Of a DNA stretch of 64,000 bases, positions 19,752-29,230 are shown in pieces. The notes beneath the pieces were generated by a model. The model saw nothing but the letters and a program-made list of their open reading frames with translations, was not told where the DNA came from and searched no databases. The position numbers were made by a program, and so were the translations under genes. This DNA comes from Pseudooceanicola onchidii (GTDB taxonomy: Bacteria; Pseudomonadota; Alphaproteobacteria; Rhodobacterales; Rhodobacteraceae): assembly GCF_004959925.1 (NCBI RefSeq), contig NZ_SPUW01000001.1, forward strand, positions 372,001-436,000. Direction: 5' to 3'. Each line of letters opens with the position of its first letter. The first letter of the stretch is position 1.

Positions 19752-21305
19752 TCACCGCATCATGCTGACGTCCAGTTCGGCGTTCAGCGACGAGGCCAGC
19801 GATTTCAGCCGCGCCATGGCCACCTCGCCCAGCAGCGGCCAGGCGGCTTCGGTGACGCGAAGTTCCAGCACCTTTTTCTTCGGGAACCAGCGGAATTCAC
19901 CGGGGATCGTGTCGCGTTCCAGCCAGAGCATTGCGCCGAAGCGCATGGCCTTGCCGACGACCTCGGCCTGTTGCTGTTCGACGGGATCGAGGAAGGGGTA
20001 GAGCCCTTCGAAAGACGTCCCCTCGCGCTTGTTGCGATAGCGGTGCAACAGGGCGAGACCGAGGAAGATCCGTTCGGAATGCTTCAGCCCGCCCAGGTTG
20101 GCGCGGGTCGCGTTGTCGAAACAGACCTCGGCGCGGTAGTCGGGGTGCGCCCGCCAGGTCACGTCATGCAGCAGGCAGGCGGCGCGGATGATGCGCTTTT
20201 TCTCGGGCTTGGCGGATTTGAAGATCGGCAGGATGAAATTGTAGAGCGTCCGGCCAAATCCGGGCATCCGCGCATCCTTGGCCTCGGCAAAGCGGCAGGC
20301 CTCGATCAGGGGATCGCGGTCGCGCAGGGCCTGTGGCATCTGCTGGTACAGCATCCCCTCGCGGATCCCGTAGGAGGACACGGCGATGTCATGCGGGCGG
20401 AAGGCGGTCACGACCTCGGACAGGACCTCGGAGGCGAAGGGCACCAGGTCCATCCGCGCCGAGGAGATCGAACAGCGCGCGCGCAGGGCCGCCAGGTCTT
20501 CCTCGCGGATGTACTTGGTGGTGGCGCGCACGGCCTTGGGCGACATGCGGTATTCATGCAGCACGTGCAGCGGATAGTTCAGGCGATCCATGTCGATCCG
20601 GGCGATGGCCCGCCACGATCCGCCGACCAGGAACAGGCGGTCGCGCTGCGCGCCCATTTCCGCGGCCAGTTTCGACACCTGTTCCTTGATGAAGGCGCGG
20701 CGGCCCTTGCGCCCGCCCGGCACCTCGCGCAGTTTCAGCGGCCCGAGCGGAGAAGTCACGCGCCGCCCGACCTGGCCGCCCTTGATCTCGGCCAGCTCCA
20801 TCGAGGACCCGCCGATGTCGCAGACAAGGCCATAACTGCCGGGCCAGCCCAGCATGACGCCCTGCGCCGACAGCCGCGCCTCTTCCTCGCCGGGGATGAC
20901 CTGGATCTTCAGCCCGGTCAGGCGTTCGACCTCGGCCACGAATTCGGGTCCGTCTTCCGCGTCGCGCACGGCGGCGGTGGCCACGGCGGTCAGCGGCGTC
21001 GCGTCCATGCCATGGGCCAGAAGCTGGAACCGGTGCAGCGCGGCCAGCGCGCGCTTGCGCCCCTCGGGGTTCAGGCGGCCGGTGTCCGACAGGCCCGCGC
21101 CCAGGGCGCACATGATCTTTTCGTTGTAGAAATAGGCGGGGCTTCGGGCCGCGCCGTCAAACACGACAAGCCGGACCGAGTTCGATCCGACATCGACCAC
21201 GCCAACGCGGCTCAGGTGGCGGACGGAGGGGTCGGCGAAGAGTGGCCGCTGAAACGGGCCCCAGTCGTGGTCGTCGCCAATGCCCGGGTCGGAGGTGCCA
21301 TCCAT
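19752..21305 (-). CDS. ppx: Exopolyphosphatase, Ppx/GppA family
   Basis: A 517-residue phosphatase of the actin-like ASKHA fold. VGVVDVGSNSVRLVVFDG (about 34-51) and VCDIGGSSMELAEI (about 161) are the two phosphate-binding motifs, and the C-terminal part forms the helical HD-like domain. It removes terminal phosphate from polyphosphate and may also act on pppGpp. An extra N-terminal stretch of about 30 residues precedes the family core. It converges with the small acidic protein gene. Together with ppk1, 0.6 kb upstream on the same strand, it sets the polyphosphate level. Confidence 0.93.
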   Translation of the reverse strand: MDGTSDPGIGDDHDWGPFQRPLFADPSVRHLSRVGVVDVGSNSVRLVVFDGAARSPAYFYNEKIMCALGAGLSDTGRLNPEGRKRALAALHRFQLLAHGMDATPLTAVATAAVRDAEDGPEFVAEVERLTGLKIQVIPGEEEARLSAQGVMLGWPGSYGLVCDIGGSSMELAEIKGGQVGRRVTSPLGPLKLREVPGGRKGRRAFIKEQVSKLAAEMGAQRDRLFLVGGSWRAIARIDMDRLNYPLHVLHEYRMSPKAVRATTKYIREEDLAALRARCSISSARMDLVPFASEVLSEVVTAFRPHDIAVSSYGIREGMLYQQMPQALRDRDPLIEACRFAEAKDARMPGFGRTLYNFILPIFKSAKPEKKRIIRAACLLHDVTWRAHPDYRAEVCFDNATRANLGGLKHSERIFLGLALLHRYRNKREGTSFEGLYPFLDPVEQQQAEVVGKAMRFGAMLWLERDTIPGEFRWFPKKKVLELRVTEAAWPLLGEVAMARLKSLASSLNAELDVSMMR

Positions 21306-21443
21306 GGTCTTCGGCCTGCGGTTGATCGTTCCTCTTAATTGCAGCGCATGTGCGGCACGTCAACCTGCGCCGGGGCCGCGCAGGATCGGGGGTGACGCTT
21401 GGTCAGCTGTCTGGCAAGCTGCCTTCCGATGCAGGAGGACCCC

Positions 21444-21857
21444 ATGCAACCCATTCCTTACATTTTCTTTCCCGGCAGCTGCCGCGAGGCGATGACCTTC
21501 TACGCGGGGCTCTTCGGAACGCCGGACAGTCTTCGGATCATGACCATGGGCGAGATGCCCGCCGAGGCCCGCGCGGGGGCGGGCGATTTCAATCCCGATG
21601 CGGTCATGCACGCGGCGCTGGCCGTGGGAGAGGGGTGGATCTATGCCTCGGACGATCCGGATCCGACGACCGCCATGGCCGGCGTGAACCTGAGCCTCGA
21701 CTTCCCGACCGAGGCCGAGGCGCGCCGGGTCTTCGATGCCCTGGCCCAGGGCGGAGAGGTGCGCATGCCCCTGTCGCCGATGTTCTGGGCGCCGCTTTTC
21801 GGGATGCTGACCGACCGCTTCGGCGTGCGCTGGATGATCGGACAGGCGGCGGGGTGA
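21444..21857 (+). CDS. VOC family protein, PhnB-like
   Basis: A 137-residue protein with the PhnB/3-demethylubiquinone methyltransferase-like pattern of the vicinal oxygen chelate fold: PYIFFPGSCREAMTFYAGLFG at the start and WAPLFGMLTDRFGVRWMIG at the end. Two beta-alpha-beta-beta-beta modules form one domain. Metal-dependent enzymatic activity is uncertain in this subgroup. The ATG at 21444 follows GCAGGAGGA; the longer frame is rejected. It is inserted on the opposite strand between ppx and ppk1. Confidence 0.88.
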   Translation: MQPIPYIFFPGSCREAMTFYAGLFGTPDSLRIMTMGEMPAEARAGAGDFNPDAVMHAALAVGEGWIYASDDPDPTTAMAGVNLSLDFPTEAEARRVFDALAQGGEVRMPLSPMFWAPLFGMLTDRFGVRWMIGQAAG

Positions 21858-21874
21858 CTTGGCGCGCGCGGGGC

Positions 21875-24049
21875 TCAGTCCGCCTCGTGCGTCAGCTGCG
21901 GCACGTCCTTGGCCCCGGCGGATCCCCGGCCCGACAGTGACGGGTTTTCCATGAAGAACCGGTGGCAGTTGAAGGCGAACTGCCCCTCGGGGACGACCGC
22001 GCGGGCGAAATGGCCGTCGGGCTGCATCACCCAGCTTTGCGCCTGATCGGCAAGGTTCGCCGCCATGATCTGGCTGACGATCTGCGCCTTCACGGTGGCG
22101 TTGGTGATTTCGACCAGTGTCTCGACCCGGCGGTTCAGGTTGCGGCCCATCCAATCGGCCGAGGAGATGAACACCCGCGATCCCTTGGACGGCAACCCGT
22201 GGCCATTGCCGAAACAGACGATCCGGCTGTGTTCCAGGAACCGGCCCACGATGGATTTCACGCGGATGTTTTCCGACAGTCCCTTCACGCCGGGCCGGAT
22301 GCCGCAGATGCCGCGGATCACCAGGTCGATCTTCACGCCCGCCTGTGATGCCCGGTAAAGCCCGTCGATGATGTCAGGCTCGATCAGCGAATTCATCTTG
22401 GCCCAGATCTGCGCCGGGCGGCCCGCGCGGGCGTGCTCGGCCTCGGCCTCGAACTGTTCGAGCAGGAAGTCCTTCATGCGGTGCGGCGAGATCTGAAGGT
22501 TTTCCAGCACCTCCGGCTGGGCGTAGCCCGAGAGGTAGTTGAAGACCTTCGTCGCATCGCGCCCCAGCTTGGCATCGCAGGTGAAGAAGCTGAGGTCGGT
22601 GTAGATCCGCGCCGTGATCGGGTGATAATTACCGGTGCCGTAGTGGGTGTAGGTGACCAGCTGATCGCCTTCGCGCCGCACCACGGTGGAAATCTTGGCG
22701 TGGGTCTTCCAGTCGACGAAGCCATAGACCACATGCGCGCCGGATCGTTCCAGTCGCCGCGACTGGCGGATGTTCGCGGCCTCGTCAAAGCGCGCCTTCA
22801 GTTCGACCAGCGCGGTGACGGATTTGCCGTCCTCCGCCGCCTCGCACAGCGCATCGACGATCGGCGAATTCTTGGACGTCCGGTACAGCGTCTGCTTGAT
22901 CGCCACCACGTCCGGGTCATGCGCCGCCTGATCCAGGAACCGCACCACCATGTCAAAGGTCTCATACGGGTGGTGCAGCAGCATGTCCTTCTGGCGGATC
23001 GCCGCGAACATGTCGCCTTCGTGGTCCTGCACCCGTTCGGGCACGCGCGGCGTGAACTGCGGCCACAGAAGGTCGGGCCGTTCGTCGATCACCAGTTCCT
23101 TCAGGTCCGAGATCCCGATGATGCCGTCGACCTCGATCACCTCTTCCTCGCGCACGTGCAGTTCGCGCATGATGATGTTGCGCAGCGCGGCGGGGGCATT
23201 GGCCGAGATCTTCATCCGCACGACCTCGCCCCGGCGACGCCGTTTGAGCGCGGTTTCGAATTCGCGCACCAGGTCCTCGGCCTCTTCCTCGACCTCGAGA
23301 TCGCTGTCGCGCAGCACGCGGAAGGTGCAGAAACCGGTGGTGCGATAGCCGGGAAACAGCTGTTCGATGTTCAGCAGCAGCAGTTCTTCCAGCGGCAGAA
23401 AGCGATACGCGGTGCCTTCGGTCGGCAGGCGGATGAACCGGTCGATCTGGTGCGGGATGGGCAGAAGGGCCTGCAACACCCGCCCGTCACGCTTGCGTTC
23501 CAACATCAGCGCGAACGAAAATCCGGTGTTCGGAATAAACGGGAACGGGTGCGCGGGATCCACGGCCAGCGGCGACAGCACCGGGAAGACGCGGTAAAGG
23601 AACACATCCGCCAGGAAGGCCTTGTCGTCTTCGGTCAGTTCGTCCTGGCCCAGGATCGACAGGCCGGCCTGCCGCATTTCAGCCTGCAGCTTGTCCAGCA
23701 TGTCCTGCTGCCGCAGCATTAGCGCCCGGGCGTCGGCGTCGATCAGGCGCAGCTGTTCGGCCGGGGTCAGCCCGTCGGCGGCAGGGGTCTGGTTGCCCTC
23801 GCGCACCAGTTCGCGCAGGCCCGCGACGCGCACGGTATAGAATTCGTCAAGGTTGGTGGCGCTGATCGACAGGAACCGAAGGCGTTCCAGCAGGGGAACC
23901 CGGGGGTTCTCGGCCTCCTCCAGCACCCGCCAGTTGAAGCCAAGCCAGGACAGTTCGCGGTTCACAAATCGGCCGGGGCCGGTCAGCTGCGCGTCTTCAA
24001 GGACCTGCGGGGCGGGAATGTCGGAATGGAGGAAATCGGCGTTGGTCAT
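21875..24049 (-). CDS. ppk1: Polyphosphate kinase 1
   Basis: A 724-residue enzyme that polymerises the gamma-phosphate of ATP into inorganic polyphosphate. The N-domain (FVNRELSWLGFNWRVLEEA) is followed by the head domain and two PLD-like catalytic domains with the KQTLYRTSKNSPIV stretch and VDWKTHAKISTVVRRE, which carries the phosphorylated His. A TTG 11 codons upstream is possible, but ATG 24049 gives the normal start just before the FVNRELSW core. Together with ppx it makes a polyphosphate synthesis/degradation pair; hdaA lies 54 bases upstream on the same strand. Confidence 0.96.
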   Translation of the reverse strand: MTNADFLHSDIPAPQVLEDAQLTGPGRFVNRELSWLGFNWRVLEEAENPRVPLLERLRFLSISATNLDEFYTVRVAGLRELVREGNQTPAADGLTPAEQLRLIDADARALMLRQQDMLDKLQAEMRQAGLSILGQDELTEDDKAFLADVFLYRVFPVLSPLAVDPAHPFPFIPNTGFSFALMLERKRDGRVLQALLPIPHQIDRFIRLPTEGTAYRFLPLEELLLLNIEQLFPGYRTTGFCTFRVLRDSDLEVEEEAEDLVREFETALKRRRRGEVVRMKISANAPAALRNIIMRELHVREEEVIEVDGIIGISDLKELVIDERPDLLWPQFTPRVPERVQDHEGDMFAAIRQKDMLLHHPYETFDMVVRFLDQAAHDPDVVAIKQTLYRTSKNSPIVDALCEAAEDGKSVTALVELKARFDEAANIRQSRRLERSGAHVVYGFVDWKTHAKISTVVRREGDQLVTYTHYGTGNYHPITARIYTDLSFFTCDAKLGRDATKVFNYLSGYAQPEVLENLQISPHRMKDFLLEQFEAEAEHARAGRPAQIWAKMNSLIEPDIIDGLYRASQAGVKIDLVIRGICGIRPGVKGLSENIRVKSIVGRFLEHSRIVCFGNGHGLPSKGSRVFISSADWMGRNLNRRVETLVEITNATVKAQIVSQIMAANLADQAQSWVMQPDGHFARAVVPEGQFAFNCHRFFMENPSLSGRGSAGAKDVPQLTHEAD

Positions 24050-24103
24050 CGTCTTGGTTTCAAAGGGTTGGGACTGTCCCAATATGGGAAGCGTAAGACA
24101 GAT

Positions 24104-24784
24104 TTATGACTCTCGGGCCTCTTGCTTGTCCATGACTTCGGCGGCAAGCCGCGTGGTGATTGCGCGGGTCTGCGCCAGCGATGCCTGATCCAGCGCCGCC
24201 ACCAGTCGCCGCGCGCCGTCAAAGCTGCGATCCATCCGGCGGATCAGATAGTCGATCACGGCCCGGGGCACCTGCAACTGGCGTTCGACGAACAGTTTGG
24301 CCAGCAGGGTTGCCAGCAGCGCATCGTCCGGCGCCTCGAGCACGGCGGACTGCGCCTGCTGCAGGCGTGACCGCAGGTCCGGCAGGGTCAGGGGCCATCC
24401 CGCCACCGCCCGCGCGCCCGTCAGCAACAGCGGGTGCCCTTCGACCAGCATCAGGTTGTGCAGGTGAAACAGCGCCTCTTCATCGGCGGGGTCGGTGATG
24501 TCGTCGACGTCTTCGACCACCAGTGGACCGGCGGCCAGCGCGGGGATGTCCCGCGCGGCAAGGCCTGTGCCCGGCACGATGCCTGCGCCCGTGTCCTCGG
24601 CCCAGATATGCGCCAGGTGGGTCTTGCCCGCGCCCGCGGGTCCGGTCAGCACCAGCTTGCCGCGCGGCCAGCTGGCCCAGCCGTCCAGCATCGCCAGCGC
24701 GACGGCATTGGACGGCGCGATGATGAAATCACTGCGGCCAAGCCCCGCGATGCGGGGGTGGGTCAGGGGAAGCGGATCTGGCAT
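24104..24784 (-). CDS. hdaA: DnaA-like regulatory inactivator HdaA
   Basis: A 226-residue AAA+ protein homologous to the ATPase domain of DnaA but lacking the DNA-binding domain IV. Walker A is GPAGAGKT (48-55) and Walker B is VVEDVDD (89-95); a sensor region follows. In alphaproteobacteria such as Caulobacter, HdaA works with the beta clamp to drive ATP hydrolysis on DnaA and prevent over-initiation. It lies three bases after the AI-2E permease gene and upstream of ppk1, an arrangement seen in related genomes. Assignment rests on length, motifs and context. Confidence 0.9.
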   Translation of the reverse strand: MPDPLPLTHPRIAGLGRSDFIIAPSNAVALAMLDGWASWPRGKLVLTGPAGAGKTHLAHIWAEDTGAGIVPGTGLAARDIPALAAGPLVVEDVDDITDPADEEALFHLHNLMLVEGHPLLLTGARAVAGWPLTLPDLRSRLQQAQSAVLEAPDDALLATLLAKLFVERQLQVPRAVIDYLIRRMDRSFDGARRLVAALDQASLAQTRAITTRLAAEVMDKQEARES

Positions 24785-24787
24785 CGA

Positions 24788-25861
24788 TCACTCGGCGTCG
24801 GAATAGGGGGTGTCGAGCCCACGATACAGCCGACTGTCCTTGTAGCGCGAGATGATAAACCGCATCACCACGCCGATCGCCGCCGCCACCGGCACCGCGA
24901 CCAGCATCCCCACGAAGCCGAAGAGCGACCCGAAGACCGACAGGGCGAAGATCAGCCAGACCGGGTGCAGCCCGACCGAATTGCCGACCAGCTTGGGCGT
25001 CAGCACGTTGCCTTCGATCACCTGGCCCAGCACGAAGATGCCCGCGACCAGCCCGATCGACACCCAGTCGCCCCAGAACTGGAACAGCGCCAGACCGATC
25101 GCCAGTGCCCCGCCCAGAAGTGCCCCGACGTAGGGAATGAAGGTGATCAGCCCCGCGAAGGCCCCGACCACGAGGCCGAACTGCAGCCCCACGAGCATCA
25201 GCGCCACCGCGTAATAGGTGCCGAGGATCAGGCAGACGGTGCCCATGCCACGGATGAAGGACGCCAGGGTGCTGTCGATTTCGCGGGCCAGCTGCCGGAT
25301 CGTCGGGGCGTGGTCGCGCGGCAGCAGGTCGTCGATCTTGGCGACCATGCGGTCCCAGTCGAACAGCAGGTAGAAGGCGACCACGGGCACGATCACGAAC
25401 AGCATCACCACGTTCAGCAGCGACCCGACCGAGGTCAGCGCCGTCTGCAGAAGCTGCCCGCCCTTGGACTGGATCGTTTCGCCCACGGCCGTCAGCGACT
25501 GGCGCAGGGTCGATCCCTGGTCCAGCAGTTCGGGGAATTTCGCGGTCAGGAACGCCTGCAGGTTCTGCAGCACCTTGGGCGCGGTGTCGAACAGCGCCAC
25601 CGCCTGGTTGATCAGCGTCGGCACCACCAGCAGTGCCAGCAGGACGAAGATCAGGATGGCGCCAAGCGTGATGATCGCCGTGGCCAGCGCCCGGCTGGCG
25701 CCCAGGCGTTCAAGCCGGTCCGCGACGGGATCCAGGAAATAGGCCACCGCCCCACCCAGCACGAAGGGCAGGATCACGTCGCCCAGCCACCAGAGCGCCA
25801 CAAAAAAGACCGCCGCGGCGATCCCCCAGTACTTGAGCTGCTGCCTGACCGGCAATGCCAT
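24788..25861 (-). CDS. AI-2E family transporter (PerM-like)
   Basis: A 357-residue polytopic membrane protein with about eight hydrophobic segments and the family layout: two N-terminal helices, a long amphipathic linker (about 75-170), then a helix-rich C-terminal half containing GLITFIPYVGALLGG, the usual signature. Relatives include TqsA (autoinducer-2 export) and Na+/H+ antiporter-like PerM proteins; the substrate here is unknown. The ATG at 25861 has GGAAGGA. First gene of a likely operon with hdaA and possibly ppk1. Confidence 0.9.
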   Translation of the reverse strand: MALPVRQQLKYWGIAAAVFFVALWWLGDVILPFVLGGAVAYFLDPVADRLERLGASRALATAIITLGAILIFVLLALLVVPTLINQAVALFDTAPKVLQNLQAFLTAKFPELLDQGSTLRQSLTAVGETIQSKGGQLLQTALTSVGSLLNVVMLFVIVPVVAFYLLFDWDRMVAKIDDLLPRDHAPTIRQLAREIDSTLASFIRGMGTVCLILGTYYAVALMLVGLQFGLVVGAFAGLITFIPYVGALLGGALAIGLALFQFWGDWVSIGLVAGIFVLGQVIEGNVLTPKLVGNSVGLHPVWLIFALSVFGSLFGFVGMLVAVPVAAAIGVVMRFIISRYKDSRLYRGLDTPYSDAE

Positions 25862-26060
25862 GCATGATCCTTCCCGTTTGCGGCGCGGGCACCGCGTGCC
25901 CGTCGCGGGCAAGTCTTGCCGCTTGGGCCTTGAGGATCAAGTGGCCTTGCCGGGCAGCGGGGTCAAGGGGCTGGGCGCAATTGCTGCCCCATTGACCCCG
26001 CCGGGCCCGGCAGGTAGCCGTGGGCTGTCTGAAACAGGTTAGGTTCGGGACGGTTGGCCC

Positions 26061-26136
26061 GGCCCCCGCGATGCGGGTCCTTCCGGCGGTCTGCGTCGGC
26101 CCAAGACTGTTCTGGCCCGCGCATCCTGCGGGGGCC
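26061..26136 (+). repeat. Long-range inverted repeat before the VOC gene
   Basis: GGCCCCCGC (26061-26069) is an exact inverted match to GCGGGGGCC (26128-26136), with related flanking bases. A folded leader could form 20 bases upstream of the VOC start. Function is undetermined. Confidence 0.35.
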
Positions 26137-26155
26137 GATAGCTTGGAGTCTCGAC

Positions 26156-26578
26156 ATGAAACCCCGGATTACCGTTCTTACACTGGCCGTCAGCGATCTT
26201 GCCCGCTCGGTCGCCTTCTACCGGGACGGGCTTGGCCTGCCGACCGACGGCATCATCGGTCAGGAATTTGACCATGGCGCCGTCGCCTTCTTCGATCTTG
26301 CGGGCGGAATGAAGCTGGCGCTTTGGGCACAGGTGGATCTTGCGCATGACACGGGCCTGCCCGCGACCCCGATCAGCACGACGGCGCTGAGCGTCGCCCA
26401 GAACGTCCTGACGAAGGCCGAGGTCGACGCGGTCCTGGCCGAGGCCGAGGCCGCCGGGGCCGGGATCATCCGCCGTCCGTCCGACACCTTCTACGGCGGC
26501 TACGCGGGGTATTTCACCGACCCCGACGGCCACCTGTGGGAGATCTGCTGGAACCCCGAGATGCTGCCCGAGGCCTGA
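26156..26578 (+). CDS. VOC family protein, glyoxalase-like
   Basis: A 140-residue single-domain vicinal oxygen chelate protein: RITVLTLAVSDLARSVAFYRDGLGLP at the start and the C-terminal GYFTDPDGHLWEICWNP with the typical metal-ligand Glu. Members include glyoxalase I-like enzymes, dioxygenases and binding proteins; the substrate cannot be told. The ATG at 26156 follows CTTGGAGTC. It is monocistronic, followed by a palindromic repeat and then the convergent DoxX gene. Confidence 0.87.
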   Translation: MKPRITVLTLAVSDLARSVAFYRDGLGLPTDGIIGQEFDHGAVAFFDLAGGMKLALWAQVDLAHDTGLPATPISTTALSVAQNVLTKAEVDAVLAEAEAAGAGIIRRPSDTFYGGYAGYFTDPDGHLWEICWNPEMLPEA

Positions 26579-26583
26579 GGTCG

Positions 26584-26610
26584 GTAGGGTGCGTGCTTGC
26601 ACGCACCGCC
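26584..26610. repeat. Palindromic intergenic repeat, copy 1
   Basis: A 27-base string that starts GTAGGGTGCGTGC and contains the palindrome GGTGCGTGC-TT-GCACGCACC. The same 27 bases occur in reverse orientation at 61147-61173. Both copies lie just after a gene stop, between convergent genes, as expected of REP-type elements that may act as bidirectional terminators. Confidence 0.75.
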
Positions 26611-26624
26611 AACGAGGTTGGCGC

Positions 26625-27020
26625 CTAGTCGGTCGACTTGCTGCGCATGGCATCGACGCTCCAGACGCCGGGGCCCGAGAAGACGAAGTAGAGGAAGACA
26701 AAGCAATACAGGATCGCCGCATCGCCGCCGTTCAGCGCGGGGAAGGGGCTTTGCGGCGCGTGGGCCATCCAGTAGGCCGCCGCCATCAGGCCCGACAGCA
26801 CGAAGGCCACCGGACGGGTGAACAACCCGACGATCAGCAGGGCGCCACCGAAAAGTTCAAGCATTCCGGCGATCCAAGGCAGCGAAAAGGCGGCCGGGTT
26901 CATCTCGGACGCGGGGAAGCCAAGGATCTTCTGCGTGCCATGGGCAAAGAAGATCAGGGCAGAGACGATGCGCAGCACGCTGAGCATCTTGGGCGCGTGG
27001 GCCGTCAGGGAAGAGGTCAT
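26625..27020 (-). CDS. DoxX family membrane protein
   Basis: A 131-residue protein with four hydrophobic segments and the DoxX signature LRIVSALIFFAHGTQKILGFP at the start. DoxX-like proteins are inner-membrane subunits or chaperones tied to quinone and thiosulfate oxidation or stress defence; the role here is unknown. The ATG at 27020 is chosen over a TTG 11 codons upstream. It is unrelated in context to the second DoxX protein in the window, the bufferin-linked one at 57086. Confidence 0.87.
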   Translation of the reverse strand: MTSSLTAHAPKMLSVLRIVSALIFFAHGTQKILGFPASEMNPAAFSLPWIAGMLELFGGALLIVGLFTRPVAFVLSGLMAAAYWMAHAPQSPFPALNGGDAAILYCFVFLYFVFSGPGVWSVDAMRSKSTD

Positions 27021-27152
27021 CAGGAAAGGGCCTTTCAGGTTGGCAAGGATCAAGCTGGCTGGGCCTGCGCCGGAACGACGCAGGCTGGCTTGTCTTGCCA
27101 GTTGGGTGATTTAGTTGACCGTGGCAATCAACGCCCGGTCACATCTGCTTTA

Positions 27153-27836
27153 TCAGCCGGTTACCAGCTGTCCGGCTTCAAGCCGCACCACCCGGTCCAT
27201 GCGCGCGGCGAGCTCCATGTTATGGGTGGCGACCAGCGCGGCAAGCCCGGTCTGGCGCACCAGGTCCATCATCGCCCCGAACACCCGGTCCGAGGTTTCA
27301 GGATCCAGGTTGCCGGTCGGTTCATCCGCCAGCAACACGCGCGGGCTGTTGGCCAGCGCGCGGCAGAAGGCGACCCGCTGCTGTTCCCCGCCCGACAGCG
27401 CGGCGGGCCGGTGCCCTGCGCGGTCCGACACGCCGACGGAGCCCAGCAGATCCGTCGCCCGCGCCCGCGCGGGGGCCCGCGCAACGCCATTGGCCAGCTG
27501 TGGCAGCACGATGTTTTCCTCGGCCGAGAATTCCGGCAGCAGGTGGTGGAACTGGTAGACGAAGCCCACCTGGTCGCGGCGCACGGCGGTGCGGCGGCGG
27601 TCGGGCTGGTCGTGCATGGCCTCTCCGCCGATGCGCACCGTGCCGGTGTCGGGCTGATCCAGCAGCCCCGCGATGTGCAGCAGCGTCGATTTGCCCGCCC
27701 CCGAAGGCGCGACAAGGGCCACGGCCTCGCCTGCCTTGAGGGTCAGGTCGATGCCACGCAGAACCTGCACCTCGCCCGCCTTGCCCCGGTTGTAGACCTT
27801 TTCGATCCCCGACAGTTCAAGTGCGATGTCACTCAT
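27153..27836 (-). CDS. lolD: Lipoprotein-releasing ABC transporter ATPase LolD
   Basis: A 227-residue ABC ATPase: Walker [10 protein letters not shown]-type loop ([12 protein letters not shown], about 44-55), signature [15 protein letters not shown], Walker [13 protein letters not shown] and the H-loop (VATHNMELA). It powers extraction of lipoproteins from the inner membrane for delivery to LolA. The ATG overlaps the end of the lolC-type permease gene by eight bases, so both subunits are made together. Length and motif order are standard for LolD. Confidence 0.95.
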   Translation of the reverse strand: MSDIALELSGIEKVYNRGKAGEVQVLRGIDLTLKAGEAVALVAPSGAGKSTLLHIAGLLDQPDTGTVRIGGEAMHDQPDRRRTAVRRDQVGFVYQFHHLLPEFSAEENIVLPQLANGVARAPARARATDLLGSVGVSDRAGHRPAALSGGEQQRVAFCRALANSPRVLLADEPTGNLDPETSDRVFGAMMDLVRQTGLAALVATHNMELAARMDRVVRLEAGQLVTG

Positions 27837-29115
27837 AGCGCAGCGCCTCCACCGGGTTCATCCGTGCGGCGCGGCGCGCGGGAAAGATCGTGATGATGAA
27901 AGACAGGCCAAGCGACAACGCGATGGACGACACCACGTCGCCCACCTGAAGTTTGGCCGGCAAGGCATAGATTCCGCGAATGGACGGATCCCAGACGCCG
28001 CCGCCCGACATCCGGTCGACCAGCGCGAAGATCGGGTCGATGTAGATCGCGAAAAGACAACCAAGGATCAGGCCAAGCGCGGTGCCGATCAGCCCGGTTG
28101 ACGCGCCGCAGAGGAAGAACACCCGCAGGACCGAGCTTTCCGTCAGCCCCATGGTGCGCAGGATGCCGATGTCGCGGCCCTTGTTCTTCACCAGCATGAT
28201 CAGCCCCGAGACGATGTTCATCGAGGCGATCAGCACCAGCACCGACAGGATGATGAACATCACGTTGTCCTCGATATCCAGCGCCCGCAGGAACGACCCC
28301 GAAGCATCCCGCCAGGTCCAGATCAGCGCCCGGTCGCCCGCGGCCTGCAACAGCGGCAGGGCCATGGCGTCGACACCCTCCGGGTCTTCGACCATCACCT
28401 CGATCTCGTCCGCGGCATTCTCGCGGTTGAAATAGCTCTGCGCCTCGGTGAAGGGCATGTAGACGCGGGTCTGGTCGATGTCGTAGCGCCCGGCGGTGAA
28501 GATATAGGTGATCTCGTAGGTCTTGACGCGGGGGCTGGTGCCGAAGGCCGTTTTGACCCCGTCGGGCGAGATCAGCTTGATCCGGTCGCCGATCGTCAGG
28601 TTCAGGTCGCGCGCCACGCCCGACCCCAGGGCGATGCCGTCGTCGAACCGGGCCAGGTCGCCCTGCGATGTCTCGGGGTTCACGATCCGGGGAATGTCGG
28701 CCAGGTCATCGGCGGCGATGCCATAGACCTGCACCCCGGCGGTGTTTCCCTGCGCCGAGGCCATGACCTGCCCCTTGATCAGCGGCGCGGCATGGGTGAC
28801 GCCCGGCACCTGCGCGATGCGGTCGGCCATCTCGGTGTAATCGGCGATCGTCCGGTCCAGGCGGCCGTTCGCATCCGGCGCCCCGGCGTTGTAGACGGTG
28901 ACATGGGCATTGGCCCCAAGGATCGTGTCGACAAATTCGGCGCGGAACCCGGCCCGGACGGCCAGCGTGATGATCAGCGCGGCCACCGCCAGCGCGATGC
29001 CGATCAGGCTGATCCAGGTCATCACCGACACGCCGCCTTCGGCCCGGCGGGCCCGCAGGTAGCGCCAGGCGATCATCCATTCGAACGGGGCAAAGGGGGG
29101 CGGGCTGGCCTGCAT
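27829..29115 (-). CDS. lolC: Lipoprotein-releasing ABC transporter permease LolC/E
   Basis: A 428-residue permease with the LolC/E/FtsX layout: N-terminal [29 protein letters not shown] leading into TM1, a large periplasmic domain (about 55-275), and three C-terminal membrane helices ending in [18 protein letters not shown]. Many alphaproteobacteria have one hybrid permease (LolF type) that forms a homodimer instead of LolC plus LolE; only one is present here. The ATG at 29115 follows GGAG; the longer frame is rejected. Forms an operon with lolD. Confidence 0.93.
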   Translation of the reverse strand: MQASPPPFAPFEWMIAWRYLRARRAEGGVSVMTWISLIGIALAVAALIITLAVRAGFRAEFVDTILGANAHVTVYNAGAPDANGRLDRTIADYTEMADRIAQVPGVTHAAPLIKGQVMASAQGNTAGVQVYGIAADDLADIPRIVNPETSQGDLARFDDGIALGSGVARDLNLTIGDRIKLISPDGVKTAFGTSPRVKTYEITYIFTAGRYDIDQTRVYMPFTEAQSYFNRENAADEIEVMVEDPEGVDAMALPLLQAAGDRALIWTWRDASGSFLRALDIEDNVMFIILSVLVLIASMNIVSGLIMLVKNKGRDIGILRTMGLTESSVLRVFFLCGASTGLIGTALGLILGCLFAIYIDPIFALVDRMSGGGVWDPSIRGIYALPAKLQVGDVVSSIALSLGLSFIITIFPARRAARMNPVEALRYE

Positions 29116-29230
29116 GGGGGCTCCTGTTGCGCGGTCGGAGGAGATGTGCGGCGCGACGACCGTCAGGTCAAGCGAAGATCGGATGGACCTTTGGCCGGGC
29201 CACGCCGTTGTGACCGGGAAAGGAGCCGCC

